Origin: Ostrinia nubilalis
Lineage: Eukaryota; Arthropoda; Insecta; Lepidoptera; Crambidae
Assembly: GCF_963855985.1 (NCBI RefSeq)
Contig: NC_087107.1
Location: 2,232,001-2,296,000, forward strand
Reading direction: 5' to 3'
Length of the DNA stretch: 64,000 nucleotides
The position numbers and the translations under genes were made by a program. The notes under the pieces are model-generated. The model saw nothing but the letters and a program-made list of their open reading frames with translations. It ran no database searches and had not been told where the DNA came from. Below are positions 48,986 through 60,600 of this stretch, in pieces (positions within the stretch are counted from its first letter, which is position 1; the number at the start of each line of letters is the position of its first letter).

Positions 48986-49280
48986 GCTCTCTTTCCGCTC
49001 TTCTTACCATAATATTAGTTCGACTAACACCCGCAATCCCGCCCCAACCCACCAAAATCGATAAATTATCATTCATGTTACCTCGATTTGTCTTATGGGA
49101 ACAACACTAGTGTTGTAAATGCAAATTGCTGAGTAGGCGACATCTATTTACTTCCTATACGTCATGTCGTGTTATGTATATCATAAACTTTTTCCATGCT
49201 ACTGCGATACTAAAAATACACGGTTTTGCATCCTTGACATATTCACAGAGATTATAGTAGCGAACAATACCTACCTATTA

Positions 49281-49505
49281 TCTATACTAATATTATAAAT
49301 ACGAAAGTAACTCTGTCTGTCTGTCTCTCTTTCATGCCTAAACCACTGAACCGATTTTGATGAAATTTGGCACAGAGATAGTTTGAGTCCCGGAAAAGGA
49401 CATAGGATAGTTTTTATCCCGGTTTTTGAAACAGGGACGCACGCGATAAAGTTTTTCTGTGACAGACAAAATTCCACGCGGGCGAAGCCGCGGGCGGAAA
49501 GCTAG
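49281..49505 (+). mobile_element. Helitron-like (Lep1-type) element, well preserved
   Basis: Begins TCTATACTAATATTATAAAT after A49280 and ends GCGGAAAGCTAG before T49506, with the hairpin CGCGGGCGAAGCCGCGGGCG just inside the end. There are CTGT microsatellite units near the start. Confidence 0.85.
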
Positions 49506-49509
49506 TTTT

Positions 49510-51310
49510 AGATAAACAAGACCATAAAAAAGCACACTATGTTTTTAGCAATTTGGTTTTTCACTACAAGTTCGAATAAACCAATTTTGTCTCGCACGTT
49601 GAACAGGCGCATGGAATAAACCTAATGGCCATCAGCTTTTTACAAAAGTCCCAAAAAGTTAAAAATGATTAGCAAACTATTGTCTTCCGTTGTTAATACA
49701 GCCTGCTAAGTCTTTCGTTAAATCTTTCGAAATATAAATCAAAGGGTTGTTACCTTTTTAGGGTTCGGTAGTCCTGACAAGGAACCCTTATAGTTTCGAT
49801 ATGTCTGTCTGTCCGAGGTTTTGCTTGGAAACTACACTGGTCATCACAAAAATCGACCCTCCCGCGACAAGCACTTTCAAACGTATGCATCCCCACTTCC
49901 CACCAATATTGCCACCATTTAAAGCCTAGTTCTAAACTTCATTTCATTAAAGGAAAGGTTTTTACCCCAAAAATGTGTCTGCAGAAGAATCCAGAGTCAC
50001 TTCTTCAAAAAATAGGTAGTTACGCTTGAGCCAACTTTTATGGCTATAAAACTGTTAAGTTGGGATTAATCGCTATCCATCTGTTTAAGAGGACACGTGA
50101 GATAATTATTTGGTTTTATAACCATAAAAATTTGTCTAATTGATCCCAGAGGTGAGCCCAAAGTGAGGTCTTTTTTCAAGTCACATTTTTATTGTATATC
50201 GCGTTTATGTTAATCGTTTATTATTAATTTAAATGTGTTTTTCTTTAAGGATATTTATTGGGCTTTCAAATAACACCAATATTGTTGGGGCACCATGATT
50301 GTGTCAGTAGAAACCAGCTTTCCTGTAAAACGTAGGTGGGCGGATTTTTGTGATGACCAGTATATTAACACTAGAGAGCTGTAATTTTGTATAACTGGTT
50401 GAAGAAGTTAACTTTTTAATTTTAACTGTTTGGTGCCCAATATGCAGCCTAGCAGTAGAGTTGTGTCTCGCAGGGAACACATTATTTTATTACTTTTTAT
50501 TGGGGTGATACGGAAAATCGAAATGAAATGAAACAGGTATTTATATTAACCCTTTATTTTAAATTAAACGAATATCCTTGTGCCAATACAATGTGTTATC
50601 TGCTGTTTTACTATGGTTACGGTTATGCGAAATATTTATACTAGATTGAGCGTATGCCACATCTGCAAAAACATGATTTTAGTGAAGTATACAAAAATGG
50701 GGTAATTTAAAATTCTCGATACTATGCTCCTACGTCCCTAACCACACTCCCCCACTACTTATGTAAACAGAACATAATTTACTAATTATTTTATCGTAGA
50801 AATGCTACGAGGTTTTTTGACTTACACGAACCTCTTGTTAACCGATTCTAATGTTAAAATATATGAGCATTCCTAGAGCCTTAAGCATGAATTGTATATT
50901 TTATAGGATAAATATAGCATTTCCAGTAAATACAAATGACTAGACATGATGATACGACGATCTACATAACTGTCAAACTCGAGTATTCGTAAAAAGACGA
51001 TCGCTATTTTTAACATTAATGATTTTAGTAAAAGAGAGACAAATTTTTACACACAGAACCCTACAAGATGTGGCATACTCTACCAAATATGATTTTAAAA
51101 AAAAGTAAGCCTATTAAGGCGAATTATCTTACATACAATAATGAATATTAATTCCCATACAATTGCCGAGCGGTATCCCACCACTTAATCTAAGAGCACA
51201 TACACACGACGGTGTGAGAAACCTTACCAATACAAGGAAGCCGCATAATCAACGAACAAAACGCAAAAACAACGGGTAACAATAAAAAAAACAAAAGAAC
51301 TGAAATTAAA
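49510..51310. other. Intergenic AT-rich DNA, no gene seen
   Basis: No coding frame with plausible codon usage and no clear terminal repeats were noticed. Confidence 0.5.
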
Positions 51311-51411
51311 ATATAAAATTTATTGATAATAACGAAACAGTTAATATTTACAACAACAAAATAAATGTTTTAAATACATTAACTCTATATGAGAATAGGC
51401 CCTGAACAAAC

Positions 51412-51666
51412 TTAGATGATAACCGAGGTCGATTCGTTTGTCACTCGAAAGGGCATTTCATTATTTACAATGTCGACTTTTTCATATGCGATCAGTTTAC
51501 TAGGACCTAAAGCGTTGTGATAAACTTTGAATTTAACGAAAATTCCGACGTTCATGACTTTGGGCGTAAATGTGTTCAACACACTGGCATTTGCCCCCGA
51601 CGGAATTCGAAGCAACTGGAGCTGTGATTCAATACACAAACCACTAGGACAAGCGTCCACTACCAT
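51412..51666 (-). CDS. Orphan reading frame, possibly a terminal exon
   Basis: 84 codons with coding-like composition, unlike the surrounding AT-rich DNA, encoding CPSGLCIESQLQLLRIPSG, then VGIFVKFKVYHNALGPSKL and a stop. A minus-strand AATAAA at 51319-51324 lies about 90 bases beyond the stop. The first ATG is within a MITE end (relative of 21696-21813), so the true 5' boundary is probably elsewhere, perhaps a splice acceptor at ..GTAG|TGGACG. No matching upstream exon was found. The family is not recognised; it could be a last exon, a gene fragment or a pseudogene. Confidence 0.4.
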   Translation of the reverse strand: MVVDACPSGLCIESQLQLLRIPSGANASVLNTFTPKVMNVGIFVKFKVYHNALGPSKLIAYEKVDIVNNEMPFRVTNESTSVII

Positions 51667-52730
51667 CTTACTTTAACCGTAACGATAACCATAACCGGTG
51701 ATTTTTGTATGGAGTTTGACAGACTTTTTTTGATCGAGCTTTTGATAACAAATATAGTATTTTACGCCTTCGCCTTTGTCTACGCACCGCATACGAAAAA
51801 GTATTTTTATCACATTTAAATTAAACACTGTCATATACAATACAAATGAGGTCGCCCAGCGGCGGCAATCAAATTAAAACAACACCGAATACAAATTGCA
51901 ACGCAGAGTACCTTTGGACTCGGCATATTTGCGTGGTTACTCCCAAAAACGTTTGAAGTTTCGAATGTTTCCATCTCTCTCACACAAAGCTTGAGTCTGC
52001 ATGAGCGACAGCGACAGATATACCCGAAACTACGTAAACTACGTTTCGGAGTAGCCCAGCTGTACTTACAATATATGGAACGATTGCTGTATTACCCTAC
52101 GCGTTGATTTAAAAAACATTTCGATTAATTCACCAACTTATACACTAGTAACGTAGTGGCACCAATGACCGACAAGAACCAATGACCGACACTTTATTTT
52201 TTGATTCAATAAAATAAGAGTATAAAATCGATTTCTTAATATGTCAACACTGTACCATAGAAAGCACACTTTTGACTGCCTCCCATTGACATTTAAGCAA
52301 AATCCGCCAATTTATTTTGAAAATGGCAGTATAACAACTGATTGCGGCTGGAGTACCGGTGAAAATAACAACATTTCTTAGTAAAATCCTTAAGGAAGTG
52401 AGTACATTTTTTGTTAATTACATTACTGTATTGTAACTTATTTGAATTTTATCTTTTTCACGGGTTACTTTATGAACTATAGAATCCATTTTTGTTATAA
52501 CGAATTTAAAATGTTATTTTGATATTAGTAAAATGTTGGTGTCGATCACTGGTTTTCACAAACTGACTTTTCCAATAATCGACACGTGTCGATAGTAATT
52601 TTTTGGAACATTTTTCATTTGACAACCGAATATAGTTCTTACGACTTTGCGCATTTAGTAGATATTTGAAGTAAACTATTCATAGTCGAGCTACCAGTAA
52701 TCGACAAGTGTCGATTATTGGGGACTAATA

Positions 52731-53834
52731 CAGTGTGAGTCACGTTAAAGTGTACATATGAAAATAGATGAAACTAGACCTATTTTTATCGACAAAAAAG
52801 AGGTCAAAAAATTTTTGAGATTTTTTTTTTATTTTTTATAGAATTTTTTTTCTTCCAATTACTTATTGTAAAGAAAACGTAATAACTTTTAAACTAAGCG
52901 GTATATCCTGATAAAATAAAAACAGTAATAATGCTAAATAATAGGCGATACTAAAAAAATACATAAAATACACAAAAAATGCCAACAAATAATAAAAACT
53001 GATACTTTTTGAAAAAAATCTGCTTTTAAATTCGTGTTTTTTTGGTTATTTGATAAATTTCTCCAAAAAATGCCCCTATAACAGGTGGTTTTTATTACTT
53101 TGTATTATTCTCTATCGTATCACCTTCGTAAAATTAAAAATCGCATGTCTCTATCCCTATCACAACGTTTGCAATGATCGTTTGAACTAAGCCTCTCCGG
53201 GCGCGCCATTCAACGCTTCGTTAACAACGAAACTGAAAATGGCTCTAGATTTGTAATTTTGATAAATACAAGTTAGATTTGAAACAAAAACAAAAGATTT
53301 CGAAACAAAATAAGCATTTTAGTTAAAATTAAAATTGTCTCTACCTGTAGCGGAGAATAATGTTGTGGCAGGCCTTTGTTCAAACGATCATAGCAAATGT
53401 TGTGATAGGGATAGAGACATGCGATTTTTGGTTTTACGAAGGTAATACGATAGAGAATAATACAAAGTAATAAAAACCACCTGTTATAGGGGCATTTTTT
53501 GGAGAAATTTATCAAATAACCAAAAAAACACGAATTTAAAAGCAGATTTTTTTCAAAAAGTATCATTTTTTATTATTTGTTGGCATTTTTTGTGTATTTT
53601 ATGTATTTTTTTAGTATCGCCTGTTATTTAGCATTATTACTGTTTTTATTTTATCAGGATATACCGCTTAGTTTAAAAGTTATTACGTTCTCTTTAAAAT
53701 AAGTAATTGGAAGAAAAAAAATTCTATAAAAAATTAAAAAAAAATCTCAAAAAATTTTTGACCTCTTTTTTGTCGATAAAAATAGGTCTAGTTTCATCTA
53801 TTTTCATATGTACACTTTAACGTGACTCACACTG
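52731..53834. mobile_element. Foldback element with TA target duplication
   Basis: 1104 bp. Inverted ends CAGTGTGAGTCACGTTAAAG/complement run for several hundred bases, flanked by TA. The arms match those of the large element at 30690-34917. No coding sequence. Confidence 0.85.
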
Positions 53835-53837
53835 TAT

Positions 53838-54000
53838 ATGTCGATGATTGGTTCGAGAAAAAATTATTCTCCCGAGCAGTTAGAAAAAGCTGTAGAAGCT
53901 GTTAAAATTGCGAAAAAATTGCAGTTGCTGCTAAACGTTTCGGAGTACCTAGGTAGGATTACGCTCCATGATAAAATTTCGGGAAAAACAACAATGGGTT
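53838..54000 (+). pseudogene. Transposase N-terminal psq-type helix-turn-helix remnant
   Basis: The plus-strand frame gives RKNYSPEQLEKAVEAVK. In a shifted frame KIAVAAAKRFGVPR follows, then ITLHDKISGKT in the first frame. Together these look like the Pipsqueak/CENP-B type DNA-binding motif of pogo-like transposases, broken by two frameshifts. Confidence 0.7.
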
Positions 54001-54010
54001 ACACTATATT

Positions 54011-54696
54011 ATACAGGGTGGAAACGATAAGTGATCTCACTCCATTATTTCTTAACTATACAAGATATCCAAAAACTGATTACTGATCCTGAAAGTGCTT
54101 TACGAGCTCTATCCAACGGTACCAATAATAGGTTACCAAATAAACTGGATCTATCCGAAAATTTAATGTTTCCGGCTTCCATACATTTAGTAAAACCACA
54201 TAATATTAAAAACTATTCAAAATATCCAAAAACTGGTTACTGATCCTGAAAGTGCTTCACGAGCTCTATCCAACGATACCAATAATAGGTTACAAAATAA
54301 ACTTGATCTATCCGAAAATTCAATGTTACCAGCTTCCATACATTTAGTACTGCCACAGTCATGGCACTCATGTCTTGATAATATTATAGTAAGTAAAGCC
54401 TAAAACCAATGTTTTCTAAATAAGAATGCAATTTGGAGTTCAATTTAAGTGTTTATTATTGAATAAAAAAAAATTAAAACTTCTAATATTGTGTGGCTTG
54501 CATACATTTAGTATGAAGCCTGAAAACATTGAATTTTCGGATAGATCCAGTTAATTCTGTAACCTATTTGCTATTACTGATACTGTTTGAAAGAGCTCGT
54601 GAAGCACTTTCAGGATCAATAACCAGTTTTTCGATATCTTGTATAGATAGTTTAGAAATAATCGAGCGAGATCACTTTTCGTTTCCACCCTGTATA
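54011..54696. mobile_element. Inverted-repeat element with ACAGGGTGGAAACG ends
   Basis: The ends ATACAGGGTGGAAACGA and CGTTTCCACCCTGTAT are inverted. The interior holds direct and inverted copies of GATCCTGAAAGTGCTT and of GGATCTATCCGAAAATT-like blocks. Confidence 0.7.
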
Positions 54697-54725
54697 ATGG
54701 GGCCGAGCACAGTTTTAACTAAAAT

Positions 54726-54950
54726 CGGGACTATTCCCACTTCTCGTTCCCACCACTGCAACTCCTGTGTAGCCAGGATCTACGGCTTGACCGCCACAAA
54801 AACCCAACCAATGAAGGTCAAGTTTGTCCCGGGGGAAAGTTAAACTGTCATTGGACCCGCAACGAAATTATTCAGAAGAACATAGGAGGAGTTCGAAATT
54901 AAGGTTCGACTTCCCTCCATTGCAAAGCGGATGACAGGTGACAAACAAAG
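54726..54950 (+). repeat. Interspersed repeat family X, copy 3
   Basis: Starts CGGGACTATTCCCACTTCTC and ends GACAGGTGACAAACAAAG; about 95 percent like 22442-22666 by eye. Confidence 0.8.
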
Positions 54951-55169
54951 GTTTAAACCCTTTAAGAAAAGATTATGCACCACGGACAATAAATATCAAT
55001 TAAGGGGGCTTATCTTATGAGCAATTAGCAACTACCTGCCAATAATATTTTTCACGAAATCGCTTCAAAGCACGGAAATTTTTCCTTGTCGCGACAAGAT
55101 CGGTGTAATAAATTGCGGAAACAGATGTAGGTATGTTGTATTGAATTAAGCATTAAATTACGTTCATGT

Positions 55170-55625
55170 TTCCAAAGATAACACTCCCACAAGATAATAT
55201 GATGGGCAGACTGCTCATGACTGACATCATTAGTGGAACACTCGCAAAAAGGAGACGGAACTAGTTTGAATTAGTGAAGTTTATGTTTAAAGTTGCAATG
55301 CCCCGTGAGGAACTGCGACGAGCAATGGTCGATTTCTAACCATCGCCTAGTTAGACGTTCGCGTACATTCGGGAAGAAATTATATAAGTGACGCCCTTTG
55401 ACTGACGTATTCCATCTTTTTTGCCATTCATTAAGTAATTCCTCTTCAACGACTTCTCGGGAATCAAATAATCGGCTTATTTTAGAACGATCGCGGCTAT
55501 TTAAGAAATCGGAGGTTAGGTATATTTTCCCTTGATGCGAAGTACATAGCCGCACGCTTCTGTACCTCTAAGTCGACCGGCAGTACACCAGCCAGGACTG
55601 GCAGAGCTTCCGTCCTAAACCTGGT
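55170..55625 (-). pseudogene. C-terminal fragment of R1/LOA-type retrotransposon polymerase
   Basis: The minus strand reads RTEALPVLAGVLPVDLEV, EEELLNEWQKRWNTS, NFFPNVRERL, SQFLTGHCNFKHKLH and then, after a stop, CECSTNDVSHEQSAHHILWE. The order fits the region after RNase H in R1/LOA-like elements, including the LTGH motif and a C/H-rich tail. Confidence 0.65.
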
Positions 55626-55939
55626 CGAGTACTTGCCAAAAAAGGAGATCGTCGATAACTGGGTGTCGGTAAGTGGCAGCTGTCGATGACTGGGTGTTGA
55701 CTACTGGAGATTCGGTGTCGATGATTGGAGATTTATATGCTTTTTCATTTTTTGGGATTTTTTTCTAGTCCGTGTATAGTTAATAAAAATAATACATCCT
55801 ATTCTTATCTCAAGAATATACCTTATCATGCTCAATCGTTACTTTTGGTTTAAAGATGACTAAATGACCTTTAATCTTAATAAGAAGCCCAATATCTCCT
55901 TAAAGTGTCGATCATTGGTGCCACTACGCTACAATATTA

Positions 55940-57180
55940 TCACCTAATCATGAATACTAGAACGGTTCTTTGTCACACTAATACAGTGAAAATAGAGCTT
56001 AGAGATATACTAAAGAAGGTTAAATATTAACAAAATCTTTTGAGAATACTTATCTGATCGTAAAATGATGTCACTGTTCCTTTTAGGTCTATAGACATAT
56101 TGTTAAAACTGTCGCAAGAGACGACCTTTAAGTCTTGATCCATATCAAGTTTCGACTAATACAGCTTCATTCGTTTTGAAATAGAATACTGCATCGACTG
56201 ACTAAAATAAGTATTTTAAATAAATATTTGATATAATAGAAAACCTTAACAATAGAAAAACGTTCTCTACTAATTAAGCGACGATACATCATATCTTGTA
56301 GTTAGACCACTTAGAAAATATAGGGTGTAAAGAGGAATCTTTGTACCTTACACCCTGTACTCAACTATTCTAAACTACATACGTGTACCGTCCACGTGTG
56401 CCCCTTGAAACCGCCCTTTAAACTTTAAAATATGACAAAAACAATTGAATAGTATTAAAACAATTGTATAGTGTTAAAAATAATTGAATTGTGTTACAAA
56501 GAACCGCGTACGCCTAACTGTTATATTGAAATAGGCATAATGAACTACAGAGGTACGATAAAAAGGAAATATATTGCCGTATGCCTGCGCACATTGTCCG
56601 TTATTCCAGCGAGAAATACTTGAGCATATTCAAACGAATATCCGATTATCGATATATTTAACAATCAATCAATTAAGTTGCTCACATAAAACTCCTTCAC
56701 AAATTGCCAATTTAAATTTTAACTACTTTACTACCAAATAAATAATTTGAATTTTTATTGCTTATAATTTTGATTGAATTTACTTGTAGGTGTTTTGTAT
56801 CGCATTTTACACAAAGATATTTCTTGGCAATGAAGTTACTGTACAGTTATAGATTAATTTAGAAAAGTTTAAGTTATTAATAAGATAAACAGTTGATATA
56901 ATATCATGAATTTCTTCAGTAACTTTATTGCCAACAAATCTACATAATACATAACCCACTCTTTCGTATAATCATTTGACACCAACCCATACCGATAATA
57001 TTTCATTTATCCATCACCTATTAATGCGATACTACTCTACTTTTCACGCAAAAATACTATTGTATACTTAAGTAATCGGTAAAGTAAAATAATAATACAT
57101 TTCAATGAGTCAAGTTGAAGGGAAATTGGAATTGAATTCGAAAAAACATGACATCAAACTGTAATATCAACTACTGACCA
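55940..57180. other. AT-rich intergenic DNA, nothing recognised
   Basis: Downstream of alpha-SNAP. No credible frame or terminal repeat seen. Confidence 0.5.
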
Positions 57181-57184
57181 CTAA

Positions 57185-57379
57185 GGCCCAGAACAGACGG
57201 TGAAACTCAACTGCAACGAAACTGCAACTGCTAGTTACTTTGAGTTGCATCTAAGTTTCTGCCATAGCGTCCGTTGAGAGACCACACATGACGCGACCAG
57301 TTTGAAACTTTCAGTTTCATTCATCAGAATCATCAGAAAGTTGCAGTTTCGTTGCAGTTGCGTTTCACCGTCTGTTCTG
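57185..57379. mobile_element. PIF/Harbinger-like MITE, second copy
   Basis: Inverted relative of 4087-4287, with GGCCCAGAACAGACGGTGAA at the left, preceded by TAA. The last bases of the right end are missing. Confidence 0.75.
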
Positions 57380-57622
57380 TCTATAATATAAACTAATATC
57401 TACTAAAGCGGAGAGATGTTAGAATAACCAATCAGATTTCGTTATTTCCACATCACATCTCCTCTCTGTTTCTGTGGAAAGTTGGCCTTAGAAGTAGTAA
57501 GAATACCACAGATGTAATACATGTTTTGTGGTGTGTGACTATTAAACGGTTCAAGATCAATCAAGTATTCAGCCGAAACAATAAACAACGGGCATAGACA
57601 AGACTCACGCGGCGATGACGGC

Positions 57623-60600
57623 TCAGCGCAGGTCGGGGTTATCGTTGATTTGCTTCTTGATGCGGACCAGTATGGTGGTGTACCACTGGTCCAGTCGGGA
57701 TATACTGTCGTATGTCTTCACAGCTTCGGTGAACGCGTCCACGTTCTGCTCCTCTAAATGCTCGATTAGTTCCTGTTGACAAAATCAGTAATAAGAATAA
57801 TGCCCGTTTTCACCATCAATTCCAAATTTTTAAGTGACCCCTATGAGAACAAAATGCCTGTTATGTATTACCATAGGGGTCCCTTAAAAATTAGGGATTG
57901 ATGATGAAAACGGGCATAAGATATAAAAGCACCTGAATATCGTTCGTTTCAAAGTGCGTCAACTGCTGGACAAAGGCCTCCTCCAAGTATTTCCATAAAG
58001 ACCGGTTCTGCTGTTTACTTTCTAAGTTTTAGACTTTGTCTTTACAATGAGGATCAGTACTGTTGTAGAAAATTCAATAAAACTAGTATCTACGTTAATC
58101 TTTAAGACATAAGAAAGATATATCTTTTTGAATTATCCAAATCGGACCATTACTTACGAAGATATTAAGTAATAAACATAGGCCGTTTTTGCCGCTAAAA
58201 GTCAACGTACGCAGGGCCGCGTGACGTCACTATATCCGAATCGAGCGCAGCCGGCGTACTATTGGGATGGAAAATATTTTTTTCCAGCTAAACTATCAGT
58301 TTTAGAAAAAAACTTTTAATAACATTTATTCATCAAAATAAAGTAACCTTTCGACCAGTAATTTTTAAAAATAAAAATTGTGAAAAATAAGTATCGCTAT
58401 GTCCAAAAACCACATTTTCATAGGATTCGATGCAATGCGGAGACGCGGTTGGGGTGAGTGTAACTTAATGATTGTTTGTATTGAACATAAATATAATAAT
58501 ACATAATATGATGCTAATAATACCCAGTTTCTGGCGTGGGGGGGGGGGGGGGGATAAGTCATACCCAGCTTATAGCCTGGGGGGAGGGGCAAGCCTTACC
58601 CAGCTTCTGGCCTTGGTGGGAGGGGAAGAGGCAAGTCATACCCAGTTTCTGACCGAGGGGGATTCATACCTAGCTTATGCTTATGGACTGGGGGGAGGGG
58701 CTAGCCTTACCCAGCTTCTGGCCTGGGGGGGGGGGTATGTAATACCCAGCTTCTGGCCTGGGGGGGGGGGGGTATGTAATACCCAGCTTCTGGCCGAGGG
58801 GGAGTCATACCCAACTTATGCTTATAGGCTGGGGGGAGGGTCTAGCCTTACCCAGCTTCTGGCCTGGAGGGATGGGGGGGGGGGGGTCAAGTCATACCCA
58901 GTTTCTGGCATTTCTGGCATTGGGGGGGTGTCGTACCCAGCTTTTGGCCGAAGGGGAGTCATATCCAGCTTATGCTTATGGCCTGGGGGGAGGGGCAAGT
59001 CTTACCCAGCTTCTGGGCCTGGGGGGGGGGGGGGGGGGTAAATCATACCCAACTTCTGGCCGAGGGGGAAGTCATGCCCAGCTTATGACCTGGGGAGAGG
59101 AGGGGGGCGGGGGAGTCATACCCAACTTCTAGGCTAAGATTAAATAGATTTCCAGGAGGGAGCAGCTGTCCTTTCCTGCAGCAGCTGGCCCGCCCATGGG
59201 AACGGCGAATAGATAGGTAGGTACGTAGGTTTAACTCAGAAAAACTAAATAACAGGTAGGTATTGCGTGTACATCGAAATGATCTTCATAGCAATGTCTT
59301 GTAGCCTAGGCAGAGTGTATCTGCCTCAGCTATACCTTATTGTTAGAAGTAAATAAATTAATACTTATACATTTTTATATTTTACTTGGAAGAAGACAAC
59401 ACTTATGAACACTTTATTTGAATAAATCGCCAAATATACCACCGCGGAGACCCCAATCGCGTCTCTGCGTTCCATTGAATCGTATGAGCGTATGGATTTT
59501 TTGCGTTATTTTTCACAATTTCTATTTTTTAAAATTACCTATCGATAGCTTACTTTATTCTGATGAATAAATGTCATTACAAGTTTTGCTCTAAAACTGA
59601 TAGTTTGGCTAGAAAAAAATATTTTCTATCCACGCAGTACGCCGGCAGCGTTCGGATCGGATATAGTGACGTCATCGTCCCCGCGCCGGGCGGTCAGTGA
59701 ACTTTTTTAGTAATTTGGCCATAACTTCGTCAATTTTTGTCGTAGAACAAAAATTTTTGGACTGTGTATTAAGGATTTCTTAGCCCTATAAATCTGCATT
59801 CACAGCTAAAAATCGAAATGATCCTCATTTCAACAAACCTTAAAAAGGTTAATCTTCTATGAATAAGAACAAACAAATATTGCCCTGTTAAGCCGATTAA
59901 CAATACATATTAATATGTGGTCATTAAGTTTATCTTCATGATTCAATAAGCTAAAAACTCAAATTTTCAATTTAATTTAAATGTCAATGTATGTAAATGT
60001 TAACGTTAACAGTTATCTCTAGGTCATGGTGTAGACAATATGTTCATAATTATTTATTATAATCAGTTCGTTAAAGACTGGACCACTTGCTCTTTGCCCT
60101 TTGAACCCATTTAGCCACTTTTTAGCTCACTGTACTGTAGCTCAGCCGGCCTATAGCTCACTGTACTGTATCTCAGCCATCCTGTAGCTCACTGCACTGT
60201 AGCTCAGCTGGCCTATAGCTCACTGTACTGTAGCTCAGCCGGCCTGTAGCTTAGCCGGCCTGTAGCTCACTGTACTGTAGCTCAGCCGACCTGTAGCTCA
60301 CTGTACGGTAGCTCAGCCGGCCTGTAGCTCGCTGTATTGTAGCTCAGCCGGCCTGTAGCTCACTGTACTGTAGCTCAGCCAGCCTGTAGCTCACTGTACT
60401 GTAGCTCAGCCGGCCTGTAGCTCACTGTAATGTAGCTCAGCCGGCCTGTAGCTCACTGTAATGTAGCTCAGCCGGCCTGTAGCTCACTGTAATGTAGCTC
60501 AGCCGGCCTGTAGCTCACTGTACTGTAGCTCAGCCGGCCTGTAGCTCACTGTACTGTAGCTCAGCCGGCCTGTAGCTCACTGTACTGTAGCTCAGCCGGC

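Larger units (their letters stand above)
52148..55932. mobile_element. Decayed DNA transposon with about 27-bp inverted ends and nested insertions
   Basis: The ends GTAACGTAGTGGCACCAATG and its imperfect complement enclose 3.8 kb. Motifs such as TGTCGAT.ATTGG recur subterminally. The plus strand after 53834 retains a helix-turn-helix remnant of transposase type. Insertions inside: a foldback (52731-53834), another inverted-repeat element (54011-54696), repeat family X (54726-54950) and a retrotransposon piece (55170-55625). Confidence 0.65.

Noticed and set aside
58472..59132. Glycine-rich open frames of 189 and 104 codons
   Set aside because: They are translations of the G-rich minisatellite; length follows from the repeat, not from coding.
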